Source of the DNA: Brevibacillus brevis | GTDB taxonomy: Bacteria > Bacillota > Bacilli > Brevibacillales > Brevibacillaceae | Direction of reading: 5' to 3' | Length of the DNA stretch: 64,000 nt | NCBI RefSeq assembly: GCF_900637055.1 | Contig: NZ_LR134338.1 | Coordinates: 6,287,501-6,351,500, forward strand | In this document: in pieces, positions 16,062-25,829 of the stretch | How positions within the stretch are numbered: position 1 is the stretch's first letter | How the letters are laid out: each line of letters begins with the position of its first letter | Notes under the pieces: generated by a model | What the model saw: only the letters and a program-made list of their open reading frames with translations | The model's database searches: none | What the model was told of the DNA's origin: nothing | Translations under genes and position numbers: made by a program

Positions 16062-17592
16062 ACGATCTATTTCTACCAGGACAGCTGTGCCTCTCTTGCG
16101 CTACTGGACGTGGCGCTACGCTCTGATTTTATCGGTCATCCTACTCGGCATCGGCTTCTTTGGAATCTATTGGATTAACAAAGCAGCTACAGAACAGCAG
16201 TTTCAAGTATTGGAAGCAAGAACGGAGATGCTGGCTGATTCGTATTCCAAGGTGTTGCTTACCAAGAGCGACACAGCTACTCCTTTAAAGAAAGAGGAGT
16301 TCGCTGCTATGCCTGGCCAGACCGTCACTGCTGTAACCAGTCCTACGTCACCTTCTATTCCTGACGCCGCAATACCCGCAGCAACTACCGCCACGATCGC
16401 GCTTAAGGTCATGCCAACTGTGCCAATCGATCACGTAGTGCAGATTTACGATGTCGCAGGCAAGACGTCCAAAAAGGAAATGGTCAACCAGGCGGCTGCT
16501 ACCATTACTCAGTTACCTACACCTATCCAGCCTGTAGACAACACAAAGGAAACACGGGAGGTTATCTCCGCAGGGGAAGCTACGTGGTTGCGGGTAGGTG
16601 TACCTTACTATGAGCATAACGGAGTCGCAGGCACCTATTACGTCAGCACGCCGCTTAACAATGATTTGGTCCACACCTATATCACGATCATGGTTTCCAT
16701 TGGCATCATCACCTTGTGCGGTTGGGCTATCGTTTATGTTTTGTCTCGATCCCTGACTCAGCCTCTCCGGCAGTTGGCAATGGCTGCCGAGCAAATATCC
16801 ACCGGGAATTATACGCCCTCACTGCCTGATACCGCCAAAATAAAAGAGGCGGAAATCAGCCAGCTGGTACATTCCTTTGACGAAATGGCCAACCGACTCG
16901 GACAGTTGGAGCGGATGCGCACCGACCTTTTGGCTGGTGTTTCCCATGAGCTGCGTACCCCTGTCACCTCGATCCGCGGGATGATTCAGGCGGTCAAAGA
17001 CGGCGTTGTGAAGGGTGCGGACGCGGATGAATTCATGCAAATCAGCATGGACGAAGCCAAGCGACTCCAGACAATGGTCAATGACCTGCTCGATTTTTCG
17101 TCCATGGAAGCAGGTGAGTTATTCGTCGAGAAGCAATCCATTCAAATCGATAGCACATTGGATCAGGTAGTCGCACAGGTGCAAGCCCTACCATCATTTG
17201 CAGACGTATCTGTGACAGTTCACCCGACTGGATCAGAAATCGTATGGATTGGCGATGAATCACATGTTAAACAAATCTTGCTTAATTTATTGGGGAACAG
17301 CGCTGGCGCAAATGCAACGCAAATCGAGATCGGCGTCCATAATCAAAGCGACTTCCTCTCCATCGACGTGACCGACAATGGAAAAGGGATTCCTGAGTCA
17401 GAGGTTCCATTCATTTTCGAACGGTACTATCGCGGCGATAGCAAACGCAAAAAGAAACATGGATTGGGGCTTGGCCTGACGATCTCGCGACTATTGGCAA
17501 AAGCACACGGGGGAAATGTCGAATTGATTCGAACTTCTCCAGAAGGAACAACCTTTCGTCTGACACTCGCTCATCCAGACTCGTCTGCTTGA
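16051..17592 (+). CDS. Membrane sensor histidine kinase
   Basis: The 513-aa protein has TM1 at about residues 22-44, an extracytoplasmic domain rich in Ala, Thr and Pro (to about residue 206), TM2 at about 207-230, a HAMP domain (SLTQPLRQLAMAAEQISTGNY), HisKA with the phosphoacceptor in GVSHELRTPVTSIRGM, and HATPase (LLNLLGNSAGANA, DNGKGIPESEVPFIFERYYRGD, GLGLGLTISRLLAKAHGG). The Asn box has NLLGNSAG where many kinases have NLLxNAxK. It starts with GTG within the upstream regulator gene. Confidence 0.92.
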   Translation: MFTKRSISTRTAVPLLRYWTWRYALILSVILLGIGFFGIYWINKAATEQQFQVLEARTEMLADSYSKVLLTKSDTATPLKKEEFAAMPGQTVTAVTSPTSPSIPDAAIPAATTATIALKVMPTVPIDHVVQIYDVAGKTSKKEMVNQAAATITQLPTPIQPVDNTKETREVISAGEATWLRVGVPYYEHNGVAGTYYVSTPLNNDLVHTYITIMVSIGIITLCGWAIVYVLSRSLTQPLRQLAMAAEQISTGNYTPSLPDTAKIKEAEISQLVHSFDEMANRLGQLERMRTDLLAGVSHELRTPVTSIRGMIQAVKDGVVKGADADEFMQISMDEAKRLQTMVNDLLDFSSMEAGELFVEKQSIQIDSTLDQVVAQVQALPSFADVSVTVHPTGSEIVWIGDESHVKQILLNLLGNSAGANATQIEIGVHNQSDFLSIDVTDNGKGIPESEVPFIFERYYRGDSKRKKKHGLGLGLTISRLLAKAHGGNVELIRTSPEGTTFRLTLAHPDSSA

Positions 17593-17596
17593 AATG

Positions 17597-17640
17597 AAAA
17601 AGAGGAAGCAGCACGTACCGATCGTGCCGCTTCCTCTTTT
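17597..17640. terminator. Bidirectional terminator between convergent genes
   Basis: AAAAGAGGAAGC and GCTTCCTCTTTT pair around an inner GCACG/CGTGC stem, serving the kinase gene on the plus strand and the LysR gene on the minus strand. Confidence 0.85.
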
Positions 17641-18535
17641 ACGTATGGGCACCCTCCGGCACATGCGTGCGGATAAGATCCATGAAGATGTCCAATGCTT
17701 TGGTATGAAACTCGTCGGACTTCGTGACGAGCGAAAAATCACGGGTAACCGGTGTCCCCGTCACCTTCAATGTACAGAGCGTGCCGAGCTTTCGTTCTTT
17801 GCGGATGGCCCAATAAGAAAGCAGGCTGATTCCCAACCCAGCCTCCACTGACTCCTTGATCACCTGTGTACTGCCGAACTCCATTCGCTTGTGCGGTGTG
17901 AATTGCAGTTGGCGAAACATTTTTTCAGCCGCTTCTCTCGTGCCCGATCCTTCTTCCCGTACAATCCACGTTTCCTGCGTCAACTCGTCAATGCTGACCT
18001 CAGTCTGCCCCGCTAATCGATGCTCTGGAGAAGCAATCAAATACATACGATCATCAGCAAACGGCTCCACGCACATTTTCTCGTCCACATACTCCCCCTC
18101 AACAATCCCGACGTCGAGTTGTCGCTTTGCCACCAGCTCAGCGATCACTGTGGAATTGTGAATCGTAATCGTAGGAGTAATCATTGGGTAATACTGACGA
18201 AGACGCGCAATGACATGAGGCAGCACATACTCCCCGTATGTGTAACTCGCGCCAATAGTCAAATGCCCACTGGGTGTATTCATCAAATCGTCCACGAGGC
18301 TCTGCATCCGCGTGTACAGACCCAATATCTCCCGAGCGTGATGATAGACAATCTCGCCTGCTTTATTCAAGCGAACATATTTGTTGCTTCGCTCCAGGAG
18401 CTTTGTCCCTATCGTGCGCTCCAGCGCATGAATATACTGACTAACGGCAGGCTGCGTCATATGAAGCTCTTCTGCAGCTCGGGAAAAGTTCTGTCTGTCT
18501 GCAACGGTCACGAACACAAGCAAATGCTGATCCAA
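17639..18535 (-). CDS. LysR-family transcriptional regulator
   Basis: The 298-aa protein has an N-terminal LysR HTH (LVFVTVADRQNFSRAAEELHMTQPAVSQYIHALERTIGTKLLERSNK) and a periplasmic-binding-like effector domain (LTIGASYTYGEYVLPHVIARLR, LDVGIVEGEYVDEK, GLGISLLS). It starts at a TTG behind a GGAG. It is divergent from a YeiH-family gene, the arrangement of YeiE/YeiH in enterobacteria and of CysL-like regulators, so local control of the transporter is likely. Confidence 0.9.
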   Translation of the reverse strand: MDQHLLVFVTVADRQNFSRAAEELHMTQPAVSQYIHALERTIGTKLLERSNKYVRLNKAGEIVYHHAREILGLYTRMQSLVDDLMNTPSGHLTIGASYTYGEYVLPHVIARLRQYYPMITPTITIHNSTVIAELVAKRQLDVGIVEGEYVDEKMCVEPFADDRMYLIASPEHRLAGQTEVSIDELTQETWIVREEGSGTREAAEKMFRQLQFTPHKRMEFGSTQVIKESVEAGLGISLLSYWAIRKERKLGTLCTLKVTGTPVTRDFSLVTKSDEFHTKALDIFMDLIRTHVPEGAHT

Positions 18536-18576
18536 CTGCCTTCACTCTCCTTTCCACCACTAACCATTCATTTCAC

Positions 18577-18594
18577 TTATGATGATCATCGCAA
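18577..18594. promoter_or_regulatory. Candidate LysR operator in the divergent promoter region
   Basis: A palindrome GATGATCATC (18581-18590) with A/T-rich flanks lies between the divergent LysR and yeiH-like genes, where a LysR box would be expected. The site is short and the call weak. Confidence 0.3.
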
Positions 18595-18663
18595 TGATTT
18601 ATTTTTCTTATTATAACAGTTGCCGTATGCTGAGTTTGTAAATCTTTTCGAGGAGTGATGGCA

Positions 18664-19731
18664 ATGGCAACTCCGATAAAAAACAGCGTGCCATTGAATG
18701 AAAGCAATGCCAGCGTACAGCCCAAAAAAACCCCCGAAAGCAACCCCGCATCCTTCTCGCTGTGGATAGCTGGAATCGCTTTTACTTTTTTCATCGCCCT
18801 GACAGGCTACGGCTTAGCAAAAATACCTGGCTTCCAACAAGTTGGCCCCCTCGCCTGTTCGATCCTGATCGCGGTCGCATACCGGCATTTTCGTGGATAT
18901 CCGGAAGCATTGCGATCAGGGATTCAATTTTCCGCCAAACGTTTACTGCGTCTGGCTATTATTTTGTACGGGCTTAAGCTCAATATCGACGTCGTCTTGA
19001 ATCAAGGCCTCGGGCTTCTCGTCTATGACGCTGGTGTCATTATTTTTGCCATCGCGGTTACGATGCTGATAGCCAAGTGGCTGAAAGCAGACTCTTCCCT
19101 CTCCCTCATGCTCGGAGTCGGTACAGGCGTCTGTGGAGCAGCGGCAATTGCAGCCGTCTCGCCTATCGTTGCCGCCAAAGATGAAGATACCGCCATTGGG
19201 GTAGGAATGATCGCACTCGTTGGAACCCTTTTTGCTATTTCCTACACGATCCTGCGTCCCTTCCTTCCTCTGTCGACGGTCGAATACGGCATGTGGTCAG
19301 GAATTAGTCTGCACGAGATTGCTCACGTCGCGTTGGCTGCTGCACCGTCGGGTGAAGATGGGCTAGCGATTGCCCTGCTGGCAAAATTGGGGCGTGTGCT
19401 TCTGTTGGTCCCACTCTGTTTTATTCTGATGGTTTGGATGAAACGTTCCGGGAAATTGCAAAGTGGCACCAAGATCGAATTCCCTTGGTTCCTGATCGGC
19501 TTCCTTGCCATGAGTGTTTTGGGTAGCTACGTTCTCGGCACATCCATTCCTGTCTCTGAAGCGTTCCATAACGGTGTCGCCAATCTTACAACCTTTGTAC
19601 TTACCATGGCGATGGTCGGGCTTGGTCTCAATGTCAATTTGCGTGCACTGCGGACAAAAGCGGCGCGCCCACTGATTGCTATGACTATTACCTCGATTCT
19701 ATTATCGGTTCTCTCCTTTGCATTGGTTTAA
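18664..19731 (+). CDS. YeiH-family putative sulfate exporter (UPF0324)
   Basis: This is an approximately 355-aa polytopic membrane protein of the Cons_hypoth698/YeiH family, with about ten hydrophobic segments. Family hallmarks are GVGTGVCGAAAIAAVSPIVAAKDEDTAIG and the SGISLHEIAHVALAA region, followed by NVNLRALR near the C terminus. The start ATG at 18664 follows GAGGAG. Sulfate or sulfite-related export is a database-style suggestion; the substrate is not proven. Confidence 0.88.
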   Translation: MATPIKNSVPLNESNASVQPKKTPESNPASFSLWIAGIAFTFFIALTGYGLAKIPGFQQVGPLACSILIAVAYRHFRGYPEALRSGIQFSAKRLLRLAIILYGLKLNIDVVLNQGLGLLVYDAGVIIFAIAVTMLIAKWLKADSSLSLMLGVGTGVCGAAAIAAVSPIVAAKDEDTAIGVGMIALVGTLFAISYTILRPFLPLSTVEYGMWSGISLHEIAHVALAAAPSGEDGLAIALLAKLGRVLLLVPLCFILMVWMKRSGKLQSGTKIEFPWFLIGFLAMSVLGSYVLGTSIPVSEAFHNGVANLTTFVLTMAMVGLGLNVNLRALRTKAARPLIAMTITSILLSVLSFALV

Positions 19732-19762
19732 AAAGCTGTGGATAACCAAATATACGGGTTCG

Positions 19763-19799
19763 ACTTCGCCGATTTCTTACTGATCGGCGAGTTTTTTTT
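19763..19799 (+). terminator. Terminator of the yeiH-like gene
   Basis: CTTCGCCGAT and ATCGGCGAG pair, followed by eight Ts. Confidence 0.85.
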
Positions 19800-19868
19800 G
19801 TGGATAAGGCCAAAGATTATCCCCATATGTTGATAAAGATGTGTACATCTTTGCCGAGGGGGATCTAT

Positions 19869-20018
19869 ATGTCGAGAAAATGGTTGAGGAGACGACCGAA
19901 CATCTTATTCATCATTGTGGATCAGGAACGATTTCCCCCTGTCCCTTTTCGCCTCCTTTCGCACACCTTCTATCTACGTGAACTTTCCCGGAACAACAGA
20001 AAAAACCCCTCGGATTGA
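19869..20018 (+). pseudogene. Remnant of a sulfatase gene (N-terminal fragment)
   Basis: A 49-codon frame with a good ribosome site (AGGGGGA) begins with MSRKWLRRRPNILFIIVDQE, the classic N terminus of sulfatase/alkaline-phosphatase-superfamily enzymes (R-P-N-I-L-F-x-x-x-D). Similarity ends at about residue 26, before the catalytic CxPSR motif, and the frame stops soon after. Full-length enzymes are around 450-550 aa. The simplest reading is an internal deletion that left the start of the gene. The downstream end overlaps the ptsH terminator. Confidence 0.5.
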
Positions 20019-20023
20019 GGGGC
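20000..20023 (-). terminator. Terminator of the mtl-pts operon
   Basis: On the minus strand CCCCTC-AATC-CGAGGGG is followed by six Ts, just after ptsH. Confidence 0.85.
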
Positions 20024-20047
20024 TTGTCGTCATTTCTTTTCTCTTCG

Positions 20048-20305
20048 CTATTCCTGTTCGGTCAATGCTTTTTCCAATGCTGCCATCGCTTCTTGTTCAT
20101 CGACACCATCGGTGATCAGGGTAATTTCTTCCCCTTTTGCAATGGCTGCTGCCATAATACCCATGATGCTCTTGCCATTTACATTTTTCTCATTTTTGAT
20201 GATTTTAATTTCGCTGGAAAAAGACGTGGCGACCTTCACAAAGTTCGCAGCAGGCCGTGCATGCAGGCCGTGCGCCAATTGAACCACTATTTTTTTCTCT
20301 ACCAT
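20048..20305 (-). CDS. ptsH: HPr phosphocarrier protein
   Basis: The 85-aa protein has the active-site His15 in HGLHARPAA and the HPr-kinase target Ser46 in NGKSIMG. It accepts phosphate from enzyme I, passes it to sugar-specific EIIA domains and, when Ser46 is phosphorylated, serves CcpA. It lies 18 nt after ptsI at the end of the mannitol operon. A second HPr gene is found at 51621. Confidence 0.96.
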   Translation of the reverse strand: MVEKKIVVQLAHGLHARPAANFVKVATSFSSEIKIIKNEKNVNGKSIMGIMAAAIAKGEEITLITDGVDEQEAMAALEKALTEQE

Positions 20306-20323
20306 TCTGATCTGCCTCCTTCT

Positions 20324-22045
20324 CTATACTCTCTCAAGCCATTCCTTCACAAACGCCTCTACTTGCGCAGAAGTGCTCATCTGTAAAATTGTATCCACCT
20401 GTTTCGCTGCGTCCTCCACCTTCAAACGACTCAGCTGTTGGCGTGCAGGCAAAATGCTCCCTGCACTCATACTGAATTCATCCAGACCCATTCCCAACAG
20501 AATCGGGATCGCGATTGGATCGCCCGCCATCTCCCCGCACATACCGACCCATTTGTTCTGCGCGTGCCCTGCTTTGATGACATTGTGCAGCAAGCGCAAA
20601 ACGGCAGGGTGATAAGGCTGGTAGAGATAAGCGACCTTCTCGTTCATACGGTCGGCTGCCATTGTGTATTGAATTAAATCATTGGTTCCAATGCTGAAAA
20701 AGTCAACCTCGCGTGCAAATTGATCGGCCAACATTGCCGCAGCAGGGATCTCAATCATGATACCCACTTCGTACTGATCGGATACTACAATTCCGCGATT
20801 CACCAAAGATTTTTTCTCTTCTTCCAAAATCGATTTCGCCTGGCGGAACTCCTCCAGTGTCGCAATCATCGGAAACATGATTTTCAAATTGCCGTGTACA
20901 CTTGCGCGCAATAGAGCACGCAGCTGCGTACGAAACAGTTCTTGGTTGTCGAGACACAGCCGGATGGCGCGATGTCCAAGAAACGGGTTCATTTCTTCTG
21001 GCAAAGCCAGGTAGGAGAGATGCTTGTCTCCACCAATGTCCAATGTGCGAATCACCACCGGGCGGTCGCCCATATGCTCCAGCACGTGCTTGTACGCGAG
21101 GTATTGCTCCTCTTCCGTCGGAAAATCATTGCGCCCCATGTACAGAAACTCCGTGCGGAACAGCCCGACACCTTCAGCTCCATTGGCGATTGCTCCAGCG
21201 ACGTCTTCAGGACTTCCGATATTGGCGGCAAGCTCGACATGATGATTGTCCAGCGTGACCGTTTTATTGTTCACAAGCTTCGCCAATTCGGCTTTTTGCA
21301 CTTCGTAATCAGCCTGCTTGCGTTTGTAGACAGCGATTTCCTCTTCACTCGGGTCAATAATCGCGATCCCTTCATGCCCGTCGAGAATGACGAGCGTCCC
21401 AGGCTGAACTGCACGAGTAATTCCTTGTGTTCCGACAACAGCAGGAATCTCCAGAGAACGTGCCATAATCGCAGAATGGGAGGTTCGTCCTCCAATGTCC
21501 GTGACGAAGCCTTTGACATAGCGGCGGTCTAATTGAGCCGTATCGGAAGGCGTCAAATCATCCGCTACAATGATCACTTCTTCTGTCAGCTCACCGAGTC
21601 CTGCAAATGGTAAACCGAGCAAGTAAGAAAGTACACGTGTGGTCACGTCACGAATGTCTGCTGCTCTCTCCCGCATGTATTCGTTGTCCATTTGCTCGAA
21701 AAGTCCGATGAATGCTTGTGCGACATCATTCAAAGCACTTTCAGCGTTTGTCTTTTCGCTATTAATTTTATCTTTGACGGTATCGACCAGTTCCGGGTCT
21801 TCCAAGACGAGCAGGTGAGCTTTGAAAATGTCTGCATGATCCGTCCCCATCTCCCGCTCCACGCGCAGAACGATGTCCTCCAAATCATTTTTTGCTCGAG
21901 CCAATGCCTCTTGGAAGCGTTGGATTTCACTTGCCGGATCTTCAATCGCTACGGTATTGATCTGTAAGTCGGGCGTTGTCAGTAAAAACGCCTTGCCAAT
22001 GGCTATACCTGCTGAAGCTTTTACACCTGTGATCTTTTGGGACAT
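20324..22045 (-). CDS. ptsI: PTS enzyme I (phosphoenolpyruvate-protein phosphotransferase)
   Basis: The 573-aa protein has the usual layout: an HPr-binding helical domain, the swivelling phospho-His domain ([21 protein letters not shown]) and the PEP-binding TIM barrel ([54 protein letters not shown]). It starts at ATG 22045 behind AGAGAGG; a TTG at 22066 has no site. It is placed after mtlD and before ptsH, the reverse of the canonical ptsHI order. Confidence 0.96.
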   Translation of the reverse strand: MSQKITGVKASAGIAIGKAFLLTTPDLQINTVAIEDPASEIQRFQEALARAKNDLEDIVLRVEREMGTDHADIFKAHLLVLEDPELVDTVKDKINSEKTNAESALNDVAQAFIGLFEQMDNEYMRERAADIRDVTTRVLSYLLGLPFAGLGELTEEVIIVADDLTPSDTAQLDRRYVKGFVTDIGGRTSHSAIMARSLEIPAVVGTQGITRAVQPGTLVILDGHEGIAIIDPSEEEIAVYKRKQADYEVQKAELAKLVNNKTVTLDNHHVELAANIGSPEDVAGAIANGAEGVGLFRTEFLYMGRNDFPTEEEQYLAYKHVLEHMGDRPVVIRTLDIGGDKHLSYLALPEEMNPFLGHRAIRLCLDNQELFRTQLRALLRASVHGNLKIMFPMIATLEEFRQAKSILEEEKKSLVNRGIVVSDQYEVGIMIEIPAAAMLADQFAREVDFFSIGTNDLIQYTMAADRMNEKVAYLYQPYHPAVLRLLHNVIKAGHAQNKWVGMCGEMAGDPIAIPILLGMGLDEFSMSAGSILPARQQLSRLKVEDAAKQVDTILQMSTSAQVEAFVKEWLERV

Positions 22046-22062
22046 CGTAACACCAGCCTCTC

Positions 22063-23223
22063 TCAATGGCTACCTGACCATTCCTTCAATCTGCGTGCCT
22101 GTGCGCGCACGATCTCCTCCAGAGGATGACCTGCCGGAATGCCGGTACAATTGTGTAATGTATTTTCCCATCCAAACTCTTTCAGGCTTGCTTGTATCCG
22201 CGCGGACTCCGCATCCTCGGGATGGTCGAACGCCAGTGCCGCTGCAATTGCCAGACCCAAATACGCTGGATTCATTCCTTTTTCCATGCATTGCAGCGCT
22301 GGGCCGACCAAACGATCATGCTGCGACAGCTTGCGGATCGGCGAACGTGCCACCCTGACAATATCGTCAGACAGCAGCGGGTTGGTGTATCTGCCGAGGA
22401 TTTTTTCCACGTATTGCTCATGCACTCGCGGGTCAAATCCGTACTTGGCAGCAAGCAGTGCACCTGTCTCCTGAAGAGCCCCGCGTGTCACCTGAACGAT
22501 CCGGTCGTCTCGCATCGCTTCATCAATCGTTTTCATCCCCAGCTGATACCCCAGGTACGCAATGACCGCATGACCTGTGTTGACGGTAAACAGCTTTCTC
22601 TCGATGTACGGCGCAAGATCCTCCACATAAGTAACGCCCTCAATGGACGGGACCTCTCCAACCATCTGCGACGAATCGACCACCCATTCGAAAAACGGTT
22701 CCACCATAACCAGAAGCTTGTCATCATGCTGCTGCAAAGGAACAATCCGGTCTACAGCTGCATTGGGGAATCCGATCCATTGTGCTGCCTCGGCTTGAAC
22801 CGATTCCGTCAGATGCTCATACACATGCTCCTTCAGCTTCTCGCTGCCGCCAATCATGTTTTCGCATGCAATTACATTGAGTGGCTTCGCATGAACAGAA
22901 AGTCTCCGGGTAATGCCGGCTGCGATGGCCCCAGCAATGTGCGGAAGAATGTTGGGACCAACTGCCGTCGTAACCAAATCGGCATTTGCGATCGCTTCAG
23001 CTACCGCCGCTACATCCTGACCATTTATCGCTCGAACTCCTTCCACGACCGACTCCGGTTTTCCTGTTGTTGCTAGTTGCACGCGATACATTTTTCGCTC
23101 ATTCAGCTCATCGACCAAAGCCGCGTTGACATCTACAAACGCAATTTCATAACCAGCCTTTTGCAAAAGTTGTCCGATAAAGCCTCGCCCAATGTTCCCT
23201 GCTCCAAAATGTACAGCTAGCAT
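22063..23223 (-). CDS. mtlD: Mannitol-1-phosphate 5-dehydrogenase
   Basis: The 386-aa enzyme oxidises mannitol 1-phosphate to fructose 6-phosphate with NAD+. The N-terminal [16 protein letters not shown] is the NAD-binding motif, and the catalytic-domain motif [17 protein letters not shown] is present. It sits between mtlF and ptsI in the operon. Confidence 0.95.
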   Translation of the reverse strand: MLAVHFGAGNIGRGFIGQLLQKAGYEIAFVDVNAALVDELNERKMYRVQLATTGKPESVVEGVRAINGQDVAAVAEAIANADLVTTAVGPNILPHIAGAIAAGITRRLSVHAKPLNVIACENMIGGSEKLKEHVYEHLTESVQAEAAQWIGFPNAAVDRIVPLQQHDDKLLVMVEPFFEWVVDSSQMVGEVPSIEGVTYVEDLAPYIERKLFTVNTGHAVIAYLGYQLGMKTIDEAMRDDRIVQVTRGALQETGALLAAKYGFDPRVHEQYVEKILGRYTNPLLSDDIVRVARSPIRKLSQHDRLVGPALQCMEKGMNPAYLGLAIAAALAFDHPEDAESARIQASLKEFGWENTLHNCTGIPAGHPLEEIVRAQARRLKEWSGSH

Positions 23224-23229
23224 AGGCGA

Positions 23230-23664
23230 TTACACCTCCTCAGAGAACATCGCGATGATTTCTTCAGCCGAAGCTGCATTTACAATCCGCTTGACGTTTT
23301 CCTCCTCGGAGCAAAGAATCGCGATGTTCGAGAGCACCTCCAGATGCTCATCTCCAACAGCAGCAATGCCCACTAACAAATAGGCTGTATTTCCCTCACC
23401 AAAATCTACGCCCTCTGGAACCTGAATGATGGAGATCCCTGTGGATTGAATCTCTGCCTTGGATTCGTTCGTTCCATGCGGGATGGCTACGCCGCTTCCG
23501 ATGTATGTGGTCGCCAACTGCTCGCGCTCTTGCATTTTCTCTACATACGCCTCTGTTACATGGCCTGCACGCACAAGCAATTGTCCTGCCAGTCTGATCG
23601 CTTCTTCTTTATTGGCTGCCTTTGCATTCAACATGATTTTTTCCGCTGTCAGTATGTTTTTCAT
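23230..23664 (-). CDS. mtlF: Mannitol PTS EIIA component
   Basis: The 144-aa protein is a single EIIA-Mtl/Fru domain with the phosphorylatable His in GSGVAIPHGTNESK. It accepts phosphate from HPr and donates it to the EIIB domain of MtlA. The start at 23664 follows GGAGAG and overlaps the mtlR stop by 4 nt. Confidence 0.94.
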   Translation of the reverse strand: MKNILTAEKIMLNAKAANKEEAIRLAGQLLVRAGHVTEAYVEKMQEREQLATTYIGSGVAIPHGTNESKAEIQSTGISIIQVPEGVDFGEGNTAYLLVGIAAVGDEHLEVLSNIAILCSEEENVKRIVNAASAEEIIAMFSEEV

Positions 23665-25766
23665 TTCGTTCTCTCCAATCCTATCTTTTTGAGGCAAAAC
23701 GCATACATTTTGCCCGCTATATAATCAGCAATTTGCTGTGTTTCTCCTGTTTTCAAAACCGCTTGCATTTCTTCTTCAATCAAAAGGGAGCTGATCTCGC
23801 TGAGAACCTCCAGCCCTTCCTTTGGCACTTCTTTCGGCCCTAGCAAGAGCAGAAGCATGTCAATCGATATCACTTCTTCATCCATCGAGCGAAGAAGGAC
23901 AGGCTCTCGTAATTGGTGAAACGTAAAAGTCGCCTTGTTCACTGCTTCATTTCTTCCGTGAAAAAGGGCCAAGGACGTTCCCGGAATCCCCAAACCGCCG
24001 AGCTTTTCCCGCTCGATCAACTGCTTGACGACCGGTTCGACCTCCTCGATCGTTCCACGCGCTTTCAGCCTCTTGCTGATTTGGCTCAAAAGCTGGGCGA
24101 TGTCGAGATCACGGTTATCCCATCTCATTCCCCATAGCCCATCGTAAAGCTCATTGGCATACGCAGCGTAGGATTGCATGGCCCTTAATTGTTCGATGGA
24201 CTGCTGTTCTGCGGGAACCAGCTGACTTTTCTCCTGATGGGATCGCTTCTGACTCTTCGCGTGCAATTGATACTTAATTTTTTGGATATCGTCTGGCGGA
24301 AGCAGCGGGCTGACCACGACATATTCCGCTGGATCGAGTGCCAATGGAAGGGTGGAAATGACCAAGTCATAATCCGTTGCCGGAACCTCTTCCAGATCAA
24401 ACATGGACAGATTTTTCAAGCTGACGATCTCCGGTATTTCTTTTTTGATGCGCGTTGCCAAAATCTTGGAGGAGCCGATCCCGCTGGAGCATACCACCAA
24501 TGCCCGGTACCACTGCTGCTCATGGCGCGTTCTCTCCAGTGCCGCCCCAAGATGCATCACGAGGTACCCGATCTCTTCATCTGGAACCTGCAGCCCTGGC
24601 AAAATCGTATGGACCGCTTCACTTGTTACGGCAAACAGCTCTGGGTAGTTTTGCTTGATCTGCTCGAGAATCGGATTGCGAATCTCCATCTTCCGCTGTA
24701 ATCGGTACAATGCTGGCTCCAAATGCGTCAGCAGACCATGGAACAGCGAGGCGTCATTGCCAAGCGGAATGTCCAATCGTTCTTCGCAGGCTTGAATGAA
24801 GCGTTTTGTAATGACCATGAGCTCTGTATTTTCCGGCCATACCTGGTCATCCGGAGAATGCCGCAGCTTGGCTCCCCGCAAATGCATCGTAATATAGCCG
24901 ATCTCATCCGCAGGGATCTCCATTTGGAAAATTTGCTTCAGCCGCTCCATGATGTTGCTGGCTATTTCGTACTCGGGTGTTCCAATCAATTCACTGAGGG
25001 TGTTCTCGTCAAAATGAATGCCTTCCCCTTTTTCAATCCGTTCCATGGCCAATGCCAAATGGGTGACCAACCCGAGATAGGCGCTGTCTGCCAAAGGATA
25101 CGGAAGCTCCTCGTCCAGATGGCTCAATGCATTCTCGACCTTGATCAGCTTTTCCCGGTCAATCAGGCCGAGCAACCGTTCCGAAATCGAGTCGATGTCT
25201 CGCAGTGCCTTGTTTTGAATATTTTCTTTGATGATCCCAATCAGCTCGTGATCGTCCAGATGCTCGGCAATCAGTCTGCTGATAGCCCGTCGCTTGGACG
25301 ACTCGGTACCTTGCAGCTCTACGCCGTACCCTCTTTTTCGCAAGAGTGACAGATCGTAACGAGCGAGCATGGTCTCCAAATCATCCAGATCATGGCTGAT
25401 GGTCGCTGTCGTCACTTTCAAATCGATCGCCAGCGAAATCAGCTTGACTGGCTCTGATGCCTCTAGGAGCGCACACAGGATGATGGCCTTACGTTCCTGT
25501 ACGGTGTACTCCTTCGTCATGTGATGCAGGACAGACATTCTGAGTGCACGCCTTTGCTCTACAGTCCCAACCACTTCAAGCCCTGAACCTGTTTTTCTGA
25601 CCAACTCCAGTTCAAACTCATCAAACAAAGAGGCCAGCGCATCCAATTCTCTGTGAACGGTACGGCCGCTGACACCAATCTGCTCGGCGATCGAACCAAC
25701 GGTAACTCCTTTTTGTTCCTTCAATAAAATCTCGATAATAGATCGCTGTCGAGAGGATACATGCAT
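23661..25766 (-). CDS. mtlR: Mannitol operon transcriptional activator MtlR
   Basis: This is a 701-aa PRD regulator. It has two N-terminal HTH domains (RQRSIIEILLKEQKGVTVGSIAEQIGVSGRTVHREL; LKVTTATISHDLDDLE), then PRD1 (about 190-290) and PRD2 (about 300-400), an EIIB-Gat-like domain with Cys in VVCSSGIGSSKILATRI, and a C-terminal EIIA-Mtl-like domain with His in LALFHGRNEA. Phosphorylation by the PTS tunes its activity. It is separated from mtlA by a terminator and overlaps mtlF. Confidence 0.94.
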   Translation of the reverse strand: MHVSSRQRSIIEILLKEQKGVTVGSIAEQIGVSGRTVHRELDALASLFDEFELELVRKTGSGLEVVGTVEQRRALRMSVLHHMTKEYTVQERKAIILCALLEASEPVKLISLAIDLKVTTATISHDLDDLETMLARYDLSLLRKRGYGVELQGTESSKRRAISRLIAEHLDDHELIGIIKENIQNKALRDIDSISERLLGLIDREKLIKVENALSHLDEELPYPLADSAYLGLVTHLALAMERIEKGEGIHFDENTLSELIGTPEYEIASNIMERLKQIFQMEIPADEIGYITMHLRGAKLRHSPDDQVWPENTELMVITKRFIQACEERLDIPLGNDASLFHGLLTHLEPALYRLQRKMEIRNPILEQIKQNYPELFAVTSEAVHTILPGLQVPDEEIGYLVMHLGAALERTRHEQQWYRALVVCSSGIGSSKILATRIKKEIPEIVSLKNLSMFDLEEVPATDYDLVISTLPLALDPAEYVVVSPLLPPDDIQKIKYQLHAKSQKRSHQEKSQLVPAEQQSIEQLRAMQSYAAYANELYDGLWGMRWDNRDLDIAQLLSQISKRLKARGTIEEVEPVVKQLIEREKLGGLGIPGTSLALFHGRNEAVNKATFTFHQLREPVLLRSMDEEVISIDMLLLLLGPKEVPKEGLEVLSEISSLLIEEEMQAVLKTGETQQIADYIAGKMYAFCLKKIGLERTK

Positions 25767-25788
25767 GTCTTCGTTCCCTCCTTAACGC

Positions 25789-25829
25789 CAAAGAGGGAAG
25801 ACGCTAGCTCTCACTAGCGTTGATTCCCT
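25789..25829 (-). terminator. Intercistronic terminator between mtlA and mtlR
   Basis: On the minus strand ACGCTAG-TGAGAG-CTAGCGT is extended by GGGAA/TTCCC and followed by a short T-rich tract. It probably reduces downstream expression relative to mtlA. Confidence 0.65.
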
